From Straminergon stramineum (taxonomy: Eukaryota > Streptophyta > Bryopsida > Hypnales > Calliergonaceae), in NCBI GenBank assembly GCA_963920665.1, contig OY987266.1, positions 2,671,001 through 2,735,000 of the forward strand: DNA of 64,000 nt. The letters run 5' to 3'. Each line of letters begins with the position of its first letter. The stretch's first letter is position 1. Below are positions 24,640 to 34,225 of the stretch, piece after piece. Under the pieces are notes generated by a model. It saw only the letters and a program-made list of their open reading frames with translations, was not told the DNA's origin and made no database searches. The position numbers were made by a program, and so were the translations under genes.

Positions 24640-25603
24640 GAAGGGGACATGCTCTTCCATGAAGTTTCTTCCAAATCTTAGTCAGTGGAGCTCTTTATTT
24701 GGCATCTTGCTTTCATTGTCTTGTCGGAATCCAAAACAAGTTGTTCAGGCTATAATTAATGGTTCCCCCGCTCCAAAAAAAGGAGGGACTGAAGAATGTC
24801 AAGCCCAAGCGCATTTCAAAGTCCTGCCTCCTGTGCTGGATGAATACATCCACGCTTTGGAGTCCACGCCCTGACTTCAAGTCTAGGGTTGTTTTGTCGA
24901 ACACATTTTGGGGTTGGGTGTCGAGTTGTTTGTCTGATGTCGCGTGTCGTACAAGACGAGTGTCGTGTATACATGACAATTTTAACGAATAAAGCCTTAT
25001 CCTAACAACAGAGATAATTTGAAATCTCATTTTATTTATGATCCATAATTAAGAATGGAATAAGTGATTATTAAATTGAGACACTTCAATAAAATGAAAC
25101 TAAAATATGTCAAGATTGGAAATAGAAAGTGTTTTATTTGAAAGTCAACCTTAAAGTTGACTTTATTAGACGGACAAGGGGGTCTACTAGACGTGTTGGA
25201 CGTCATGTTCGTCGTGTTGTCGAGTTGCTTGGCCGAACAACCATGTTCAAGTCCACACCCTGGAGTCTGCGCCCTGACTTCAAGTCCACACTATGGAGTC
25301 TGTGATTCAGCTACGCTCTCTCAAGTTCTTCCGCCTCTATGAATTGTCCGCCCTGAAGTTCGCGCCCTGTGTCCGCACCCTGACACAGCCCATTCAGCGA
25401 AAAACATTTGTGAGAGAAAGCGTTCTTGTCTATCCACGAATATGAGGACTCTAAAGCAAGGTGTGATAGCATTTAATGTTTCCCTCTTTCCATGAAAAGG
25501 GGGGACACCATCTTCCAAGACCATTAAATAGGAAGAAGGAGGGATCCCATGCCTAGTGCATCCCCATGTGCGCACCCACATTTCTGTAGTGGAGTTTCGC
25601 CCT
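24640..25603 (+). repeat. 0.6-kb duplicated segment, copy B (interrupted by a MITE)
   Basis: Second copy of 14017-14642. It carries the 362-bp MITE at 24884-25245, and copy A shows the sequence before insertion. It forms the distal promoter region of the transposase gene. Confidence 0.85.
24884..25245. mobile_element. hAT-type MITE, 362 bp
   Basis: Ends are TAGGGTTGTT and, reverse complemented, CATGGTTGTT. It is flanked by a perfect 8-bp duplication TTCAAGTC (24876-24883 and 25246-25253). The paralogous segment at about 14250 lacks it. The ends resemble the giant element's CAGGGTTGTCA, and both have a GTCAAC/GTTGAC palindrome near an end, so the giant family or a sister could have mobilised it. 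No coding capacity. Confidence 0.85.
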
Positions 25604-25805
25604 AGAGTCCCCACCCTAACTTCAAGTCTCCGCCTTGGATTCCGCGCCTTACCTTCCTATTCGCGCCCTGATGCCAGGGATTCAAGTGTGAGTTGTGAAC
25701 GTCCTCCAAAAATTCTCAAAGTGTGCGTCCGCGCCCTACACTTTGGGAATGAAGAAGTCCGTGCCCTGCTGCCACGCACATCGGTGAAGTCCACGCCCCT
25801 GCATT
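25255..25805 (+). repeat. GTCCRCGCCC-type promoter array of the transposase
   Basis: Repeated TCCGCGCCCT and GTCCACGCCC words, ending just before the TATA box at 25813. Same architecture as the RING/kinase promoter. Confidence 0.65.
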
Positions 25806-25812
25806 CCCTAAG

Positions 25813-25821
25813 TATATAAAG
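25813..25821 (+). promoter_or_regulatory. TATA box of the hAT transposase gene
   Basis: TATATAAAG, 260 bp before ATG 26081. The same nonamer and flanking GC words precede the other two genes of the element. Confidence 0.7.
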
Positions 25822-26080
25822 AAAAGGAAGACCCAACATTCCCCACATTTGTCACCTGGCCTCTATCTCTTGGACTTCAATTCATTTTGAGCTCCTTGTG
25901 AGTCTACTTGGGTGGTAGATGGCCCTAGTTTGCTGCTGAGGTGATGTCAAAATCAGTTCAAGTAGTGGATAAGCACTAACTACTGTTACTGATACTTCGT
26001 TCAGTGTATCTACGATCTTTTTAACTTCAATATGAAGGAGGAGGAAGACACTTTAAATTATTTGTGAACGGTTGAATGCA

Positions 26081-29000
26081 ATGGCAAGTCAAAGGAAGCA
26101 GACCAAGGAATGGGAACCATGGCTGAACTTTATGAAGAATGGGATTAAGGTGACTTGTGTTTTCTGTGCTGGGACCTTCAGATACAAACGTGAGCGTGCT
26201 TTTGCACATTTCGGATATAGCTCAAAATCGGAGAGGTCAATTTATCAAAGTATGCCTCATCATGTGCGACATAGATTTGCCAATTGTACAGGTTTTGTCC
26301 CGCTATGAATGGATGTCAGGGACATGTATGAAGGAGAACCAATTCAAAGTGCGCCATCTAGACCAACTGCACGTGCAAGTTCAAGTGAAGCCACTAAAAA
26401 TGAGGTGACGGGTGGGATCAATGGTGGGAGAGCAAAAGAAAGGGCAAAAGTTTCAGAAGGATATGATATTCTACAAACGTCATATAGTCTTGCTGGATCA
26501 AATTCTACGAGATCTGGATCACTACGTCAGCAGCGCATGGCGGACGCATTCAACATTGCAAAGAAGGAGTTGGATGAGAAGTGGGCAAGTTTTTTCTATG
26601 AAGTGAATGTGCCATTTAATGTGGCAAGGCATACAGCCTTCATTGAGGCTGTGAAGGCAACCTCACAGGCAAGGTTTGAATATAGTCCACCTTCTTACCA
26701 TCAGTTCAGGACTAATTTAATTGAACCGAGGAGGTTGCAAATTGAGAAGCAGATTCAAGAGAAGGTTGGATTTGCTGTCAAGCACTATGGGGTGTCAATA
26801 TGCACCAATGGTTGGGATGATGTCAATTGCAGGCCCCTCATGAATGTGATGATGTCATGCCCTGCAGATGATGTATTTTTGGGGTCAATTGATACTACTT
26901 TGCAAAAGAAAACCATGCACTACATAGCGGACCAAATGAAAGTGTACATTGAAAAGGTGGATTCCAAATATGTGACACAAGTGTGCATAGATAATGCAGC
27001 AAACATGCTTGGGGCATTGCAAGACATCACTCGAACATATCTGCACATTTTTGCGCAAGGCTGTATGGCACATGCACTAGATCTCATGTTGGAAGATTGG
27101 GCCAAAATCCAGAAATTTTTGGATTTAATTGGTAAGGCAAAAAGATTGTGCCAATACATTCGAAACCATCATGCAACCATGTCGGTTTTCCGTGAGTTGA
27201 GTCCGAATCTGCAACTCGTAGTGCTTAGCGAAACCCGCTTCGCTTGTAATTTCCTCATGTTGCAGCGATTGGTGAAACTCAGAGGAGTCTTGGAGCAGTT
27301 AAATAACCACCCGCGTGTTCTAAATTACTTTGATACCCTACAGAACGAACAAAATGGACCATAGGCAACTACTGCTTCACGTAATGTTAGAAGAACCATT
27401 CAAGATGTGGCTTTTGGGGAAGGATGTGTGAATTATGTGTACATGACTGAAGACGTATTGAAGGCTTTGCGTGTGTTTGATGGACGAGAACCAGCCATGG
27501 GTTGGGCGTGGCTCGTAATGCACAATTTGCGAGGGCACGTGTATTCTTTAAAAGAACCACCTTTCAACTTACATGATGACATAGCAGTCATTTTGGAAGC
27601 ATCTTTCAATGAAAGATGGAACATGGTTTTTGAAGATACACTCTACGCTGCGGCCCTTTTGAATCCATATCTCTTGGATAATGTGGCACTCAGGGTGGAT
27701 GGAACTGCCCTACGTGCATTGTATAGAGTCATCCGCAAGATGGCAGATTTAGTGGGTGTGAATTTCGATGATGTGTTGGCGGAATTAACAGAATTTGAGG
27801 AGGGTAGTGAACCATATAGTCCAGCTATGACACCCAACATCTGTGTGACACAAATGCTTCCCTACCAATGGTGGCACAGGGTTGGAGATCGGGCTCTTTC
27901 AAAAATTGCTGTGCGTCTTTTATCCTTCACATGTTCTACCAGCTCTTGTGAAAGGAATTGGAGTATGTATTCCTTTGTTTACAATAAGGTCTGAAATCGA
28001 TTAGCCCCCGAAAAGGCAAAGTCATTGGTATATATTTATACCAATAGCCGTGTACTTCAACAACGACTAGGAGCCGATCCAGTTCGTTGGTATGATGCAA
28101 ATATGTACTCGGAGGATTCCGATCCAGATGCCCTTGGTCCGCTCCCAGTGAATGAACGCAATCGGGAATTCAACGCAATGCAAGTAGAGGAAGAAGAAAA
28201 GGTTGATGGAGAAGCCTACGTAGCACCTCAAGAGTATCTGGCAAACCCAGATCTTTGGAGGCGAGGAGCTGATCACCTCAAGGAAGCAAGGAACTACTAT
28301 GGAAATGCTGACGATGGAGAGGAGGAACTCCTTAATGGTCGTTGGGGTCCTTAGGGGCCACCCATTCCACCCAATCCACGTCGCAATCCTTCACCTCCAC
28401 TTCCTCAAAATGAAGGGATCGTTGAAGTCCCCGCTTTGTCGTCTTCTTTAGAGACTGACAATCCAAATGACGATAACGTCGATGATGGTATTCCCCATAA
28501 CAACAACGACGATGATGACAACCTCCCTCCAGGAAATGGCAGTGGAAATGAAGAAGGCGACGTAAACAGGGGGAGGAATGCAAATCCAAACCGTGGAGGA
28601 TCTTCTCACAATCGAGATGGCAATATAGGGCCTACAGGAGTGGGGCCATCAACTCGAAACATTAGAGCTATTCAAGGACATCATGACAAAAACGTTAGAA
28701 ATGCAAGAGTAGCACGCCCTATTGCAAGAAACCAATCGGCTAGTAATGTGAGAAGGCCTTTTGATCTAGAGCATGTGGACCCTAATGATGTTTTTGCATT
28801 TGTAGAACCACCAAAAGACCTTGCCCGTGTACCCGCTCTAGTTGAGGGCCATCCTACTATTTTTGACCAAGGTATACAAACGCCGCATTCCATAGACCCA
28901 TCTTCAGTAACAAATTCCAATGCCATCCGAAGACCTTCTCCAGCAGGGTTAGGCTCTCTAGGGAATGTTGATTTGACTCTGCAAAGCGTTTCATGTGGTA

Positions 29001-29566
29001 CTAGTGGTGGTAGACCACCTATGGCCCCTCGGCCCCCCATTCATCATGAACTAGGTCAATATCAACAAGGCCATGGACAGACGAAAGGCCATGGAAGGGT
29101 TGGAGGCCGTGGATGAAGAGAAGGTCAACATATTGGAGAAGCATCATCATCAAGGCCTACTAATCATCTACTCCTTGGAATTGGGGCAAGAGATCCAAAT
29201 AGGGTGATAGAACCGTTCCTAAGTACATACATACTAGGACCTAGTGGGTCAACCCCGACATTTGTTGTTCCAACAATTCCAGGTGGGCCCACTATAAATT
29301 CTGATGCAGAAGACCCTAACGCACAACGACATAAGAGGTTCAAGTACAAACATAGTCAAGGTCAAACTACAATAGAACTTCGAAATGAAAACTCGAAAGT
29401 TGAGGGACATTGGACCACAGACAGTGGTGAAGCAGAAGATGAATATGACAGCAACGAAGATGCGAATGATGAGGCACCAGAGGATGATGATGTTGTTGTT
29501 CGAGATGCTAATGCAGCGGATCCAAGTGCCCAAGAAGTTCGTAGGTCAAGTCGTTTGAATAATTAA
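26081..29566 (+). pseudogene. hAT transposase gene of the giant element, decayed
   Basis: One frame of 1162 codons from ATG 26081 to TAA 29564. Premature stops are at 26306 (TGA), 27362 (TAG), 27992 (TGA), 28352 (TAG) and 29114 (TGA); there is no frameshift. The N-terminus has a BED-type finger (WLNFMKNG...CVFC...). A DUF659 region follows with TNGWDD (about 242-247), CIDNAAN (about 302-308) and CMAHALDLML, the usual acidic and CxxH sites. The hAT C-terminal dimerisation region has WWHRVGD and SCERNWS (catalytic Glu about 624), then NKV-stop-NRL, where the family has KxRNRL. Beyond it is an unusually long acidic/Asn-rich tail of about 500 residues ending RRSSRLNN. It would excise and insert the element at 8-bp targets. 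It lies 676 bp from the right end. Confidence 0.93.
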
Positions 29567-29915
29567 GGTTATTGAGTTGCATCGATGGTAGATCTCAGGT
29601 CTTTAAGAGTTGAAGAGAATTGTAGCAATTGGAAGAAAGATGGACGAGAAGCCAAAGGAATGTCTTAGATAACCTATGAGAAAGTGAGCGTATTTTAGAA
29701 GTATAGATTCATTGTATTGTTATTGTACTTTGCAATGCATGAATTTTATAAATAGTTTTGGTTATCACAAACATTGCAGCCTACTAATATTTCTTTTCTG
29801 TATTTTTGTGTTTGACGAGCATGTTGGAAACATTGGTGAGTGCAATCATGTAAAATATATTGCAGTTACTAGTTCTTCTTAATGCACTGGGGTCCCCCAT
29901 TTGTTCAAAAAATTA
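29567..29915 (+). other. 3' flank of the transposase gene
   Basis: Includes a TTCATTGTATTGTTATTGTACTTTG-like stretch that recurs, inverted, at about 48100-48180 beside a second transposase fragment; this is presumably 3'UTR. No other gene. Confidence 0.5.

Positions 29916-29919
<4 letters not shown>

Positions 29920-29980
<61 letters not shown>
29920..29980. repeat. (TA)n microsatellite
   Basis: About 60 bp of uninterrupted TA dinucleotides. The translated Tyr-Ile string on either strand is an artefact. Confidence 0.95.
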
Positions 29981-29987
<7 letters not shown>

Positions 29988-30021
29988 TGGAGAACACATA
30001 AGTAAAATCCACCATTTCCCG

Positions 30022-30184
30022 TCCATGCCCTGCCTGCACAAGTCCGCACCCTGACGCTCACGCTGAAGTCCGCACCCTGACGGTGGCACGATGACGTCCG
30101 CGCCCTGGATCTCGTTGTCCGAGGTGACATGTCATTCAAAAAAATTCCACAACTTTGAAAAATTGAAGCCGTCCGGTGGGTCCG
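30022..30184 (+). repeat. Right subterminal GTCC(A/G)CGCCCTG words
   Basis: GTCCATGCCCTG, AGTCCGCACCCTGA (twice) and GTCCGCGCCCTGG lie just inside the right end, in inverse orientation to the GGGCATGGACG words inside the left end. Confidence 0.7.
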
Positions 30185-30242
30185 GTTCGCTTGAGGGTCC
30201 GAGACGTCCGATGACCCTGACCAGTCCGATATGACAACCCTG
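30185..30242 (-). repeat. Right terminal inverted repeat of giant hAT
   Basis: Ends ...ATATGACAACCCTG. Its reverse complement, CAGGGTTGTCATA, matches the left end. A related sequence at 38617-38685 marks another copy of this terminus. Confidence 0.8.
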
Positions 30243-30250
30243 TCGGCAGC
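30243..30250. repeat. hAT target-site duplication, right copy
   Basis: TCGGCAGC; see 5412-5419. Either copy restores the LINE ORF2 frame. Confidence 0.75.
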
Positions 30251-31470
30251 CAATCCATGGCGCTGCAGTCTCGACCCCAACACATCATTCTAGAGGGCCA
30301 ATCTCTTTCTGGTTGGCTGCAGCGGATCCGGATCATTCAACCCAAGACGGGGCCTCCACTTTATGTAGGGATAGTAGCTGACCTCTTCTTTGACCCTGGT
30401 TGGTGGGTATGGGGTGTCTCAACACCTCTTCACTCATACACCGCTAAACAAGGCAGGGCCTTGTTGACCCCACGCATTGAACTTAGGAAACCAATTTCAG
30501 AAAAGTGGCATGGAGATCTTGTGCCTGGCTATCAACCAAAATGGGGTGACGTATGGAACAAGTCAAGGCCCTAGAAGGATGCACAGTTTATATGGTCAGT
30601 GTTTCATTGCGTGGTGGTAGTGCATTGTTGGAGCAAAATTGGGAATCCAAACATACCTACCGTATGCAACAATTGTTAGACAAGGCTTGATGAAACTATT
30701 ATTCACCGTTTTCACCATTGTGACAAAATCCGTCATGCTTGGAATTTTGCACTATCAGTGTTGTATACCGCCTTACAAATCCCAACCGCATTTGGATTCT
30801 GGCCCGCTCTCACATGGCAGCAATATGTCCTTGGATCCAAACTCCCGAGGAGACTCAAAAAAGGGACCACAATGTGGTCGTTGTTCCGGGGTTTAGTTAT
30901 ATGGGTTGTCTAGCTGGATCGGAATGCTATTTGCTTTGATCACATCGCATGGTCAACAAGGAAATTGGAGCAAATGATGTGGGAAGCATCTACAGACCAT
31001 GCAAGGGTTGCTTGGCTCAAGACCACGAAGCTATGTGAATTATACCCCGACAAAGAGAGTACCTTCTTCAAATGGTTCGATAATATATGGCTCCAGACAG
31101 ACTTCTTTGGAGCAAGAATTCATCGACAAATGAGGTGGGATCTGGCTATTCCGAAGATGGGGGTATTTGCATAACGAGATGCATGGTCTGGCCGCTAACC
31201 TCCCCAATCTGTTTGGTAGTCTGATAGTGATTGGAAATGGTTTTTGAGTGGCTGTGGCCCTCAGTTTCTTTCCTGTTTTTCAGGCTTTGCTCCTGATGAT
31301 TGCTGGCTTGGTTGATTTTGGCCATCCTGTGGTTTGGTTGAAGTTGTGCTTAGTTCTCTTTAAATTACAAAAAGTAAAAATTTCGCCAAGGACTATGTCC
31401 TTTGGTTCTATGTATTGTTTCCTCTTATCAATGGAAATTGTCCATTTGTTTCAAAAAAAAAAAAAAAAAA
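30251..31470 (+). mobile_element. L1-type LINE, right (3') part with poly(A) tail
   Basis: Continuation of the LINE cut at 5419. ORF2 runs in the same frame from 30251 to TAA 31172-31174, with premature TAG at 30572, 30677 and 30911. It holds the C-terminal zinc-binding reverse-transcriptase domain (zf-RVT): CNNC at about 30668, then HRFHHC and RHAWNF at about 30705-30750. A 3'UTR of about 280 bp ends in 18 A residues at 31453-31470. A zf-RVT domain is exactly what the left part lacks. Confidence 0.9.
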
Positions 31471-34225
31471 TCTTCAAAATGCCCCTTTGAAATCCTTGCA
31501 GTTCTTCAGAAATGAATCCAACTACTGGTTGACTTCTTCAAATTGAACCTTGAACCCTTACAGTTCTTTAGAAACGAATCTAGCTACAAGTTCATTGCGC
31601 TAGTTTGTTCTCTAATGCTGAGTTCATCAGATGACATGTCTACCAACAAAAGATTGAAAAGGGGGATTGTGGAATTTCAAATTCACCATTTCTAGGTAGT
31701 TGCTCAAGCTAACCATTGAATTTCTCATGTGAGGGTCTCCGATCTTTCAAGTTCCCATACGTGTACCTGACGTGAGCCAACTATAATGCTCTTCTTGGCT
31801 TCGGATGGGCCCAACGTCACGACACTCTTGATGATTTCTCTCTAAAGCAACTTTCTGTTTATGTAAACTGAGAAAGCCGAGCAGTGAGTGATCCGACAAG
31901 GCTACGCCGCTACGGCAGACATTTGCTTATTGCAGTCAAAATTGGTTCTGAAATTCACTTCACTGTCCGCCATGATTAACGTCAATCCCGTCTCACCTCT
32001 CATGCATATGTAAGAAATGCATGGAGGATGTTAAATCCTCCATTCGAACAGGGCCCTACAGGGGCAAATTTACCTTGGGGAAAACGCAGGAATTTTTTCT
32101 TTTTTTGCACATTATTTTTTTGTAAATTCTCAATTCATATTTGCAATCAAAGACCCCAAATTAACGAGGAGAGGTCTAGAAGATATCCCAGACATGGCTC
32201 AAAATAGGGGGCATTTCCTACTTTTACCCCCAGAATGGTGTTTTCTAGTATATAATTGTACTAAACCTTGCAAGCTTGTCGTTCACTGCTTTGGATACCA
32301 TGATCAGCTTGTCAATGCTTCAAAATCTTCTCTGAATGTGTGGTCATGGTAAACTAAAGGAAAGTAGACACTTTTCATCCATGGTCATATTTAGAACCGG
32401 TCACCCGGCATTTGAAGGTTACCTAAGAATTCTAATAATAGGAAACATATGCATTAACACTGCAAAACCCAGAGTTTCAGGGACCCTTATCCCCCGAGTG
32501 TACAGGCTTCAAAATCCCGGAATCCCTATCAAACCCTATGCTCACTGACTTGTTGGGAATCGCAAGATGAGAAAGCTTAGAAAGTGTGCACTATGTAGGG
32601 ATGTAGAGTGAAATTTTGCCGTGCGAGGTGTAAGCGGGCGAGTAGATCGAAGCACTTCTTTGCCTGGCTCCGGAGTTAGGTCTGCCTATCACTGAGGGAT
32701 TTACGTAGGATTTTTCTCTTGTTCGCTCTTTTGTAAGTTCCATTGTGAAGCTTTTCACCCACGTTTCAAATTTACTCTTAACATTTTGAGGTCATAGAGT
32801 AGAACGAACATTGTGACACTTTACAAAACCTAATCATTGTTATTCTTGAAATTGTGAAGTTGCATCATGCTATTCTGTGCTTAGGGTTTAGGGATGAAGC
32901 TGCGATGATTTTAGAGCACCGGTTCTAGTATCTAAGGTTATCTTGCCTAGGCATTTTGTAGTATAATTTGAAGCATGCTATGTAGCCTTGTTGGAATGTA
33001 TCTTGCTTGCATTAGACGATTCTTTGGAGTCTCATTGTCTTGCCAACTAGAATAATCTTATATTTGTGTTCTTTTTTCTAACACAGGCTTGGCTTGGTTG
33101 TAGTGCAGTTCATCACTTCTTGACCTTTGATTGGAAGAGAATGCTATTATTGAAAACGTTGAGGAAACTTTGTTTGGGCCTCAGCACATGGTGAGCGTTG
33201 GATTGTGTATAGACATGATTAGATTTTGAACCTTAGCCAAGGATAAAGTCTGATACACGTTGGGTTATTAGATGTTTGTATCATGCAAAATTATCTTGCA
33301 CTGAGATCTTGAGGTTGAGAGACCATATAAGCTGAGCTTATAACTATGGGTAAGACCTTCCGCAAACTCTTCAATTCCATTTTGGGCGACAAGGAGATGA
33401 GGGTGTGCTCACCTCCGCCATTTTCTACCGTTGAAATGCAGGTAGATTAGTATTAAGCTCGACGGACGATGTCGTTAAAGCCATCAATTGCCGTTTGGGC
33501 AAGCTTTCTGTATAAGCGACACTAAGGTGTGTCAATATACCTCTATACGCTCGTGTGCTAGGCATATGCCTCCACATTCCACACTGTATAGGCGTCACCT
33601 TCAGGGATGTTTGACTGATCATCTCTAAATGAGTTGTTGAAATAGTGAAGAGCAGTTGATATCTATGTTGTGTAACTTGTAATATTCAATGTTTGTGATG
33701 TCGAACTAACAGAGATTGAACTCTAGTTTTTATTCCATTTCTATGATTTTGTAGGTTGGGGGGAGAGCACGAAACGACATTGCCAACATAGTCTTAGGTA
33801 CCTACCGCCCATAGGCCCGTGGTCCCCCCGCATCGTTCCAAGGTAAAAATTGGTAGGCCAAGACAATCCTCCAGGTTGGGGTAAGCAAGGCCATCAGCCC
33901 ATTTCAGTCCCCATTTGGGCTCCCATTTTCCCTGCTTCTGGTCGAATGAAAGATCCATTGTCAGTTTTTTGCTTCACTTCTTCTGGTATCTAAGATTGTT
34001 GATGGTACATCGATGATTATGATGTCGATGGGGCCAAGGCATGACCAAGTCCCGGAGAGGGTTTCGAGGCAAAACTCAGTGCTAGTGTGAAGTCATGCTT
34101 CGGAGAAGGGAAGGTGGGGATGGTGGAAAGTGAGTCCTCCTAACTTTGCATCCGTCAGATTGATTGACTCCATTCTAGTTCGTTTTCCGTTCCATAGTTA
34201 TTATTCTTTTAGTACCTTTTAGACT
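31471..34225. other. Flanking sequence without recognisable genes
   Basis: Just after the LINE tail, 31475-31600 holds an imperfect 65-bp direct repeat (CAGTTCTTCAGAAATGAATC against CAGTTCTTTAGAAACGAATC). The rest is mixed-composition sequence with no convincing coding frame. It could include upstream exons or promoter of the HET gene, but nothing shows it. Confidence 0.35.

Larger units (their letters stand above)
5420..30242 (+). mobile_element. Giant (24.8 kb) hAT-like DNA transposon carrying three decayed genes
   Basis: The left end is CATGGTTGTCATA and the right end, reverse complemented, is CAGGGTTGTCATA; both continue with imperfectly matched CGGAC-rich sequence for about 50 bp. An 8-bp target duplication flanks the element. 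The same LINE lies on both sides, and its ORF2 frame closes exactly when the element and one target copy are removed, which fixes both boundaries. A hAT transposase gene lies close to the right end. Other contents are a kinase-like gene, a RING-H2 gene, repeat arrays, a MITE and a probable nested element. At 24.8 kb it is far larger than usual hAT elements of a few kb. Part of that size is nested insertion and repeat expansion. Confidence 0.85.

Noticed and set aside
7633..29566. Premature stops repaired by U-to-C RNA editing, as in hornwort and fern organelles
   Set aside because: Editing of that kind is organellar, and several stops (W in LSYVWG, W in WVPRW) would need A-to-G changes. Decay is simpler.
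29918..30283. 121-codon minus-strand open frame
   Set aside because: Half of it is the TA microsatellite, the rest subterminal transposon DNA.
33425..33622. 65-codon minus-strand frame with Ty1-like flavour
   Set aside because: No diagnostic motif could be matched with confidence.
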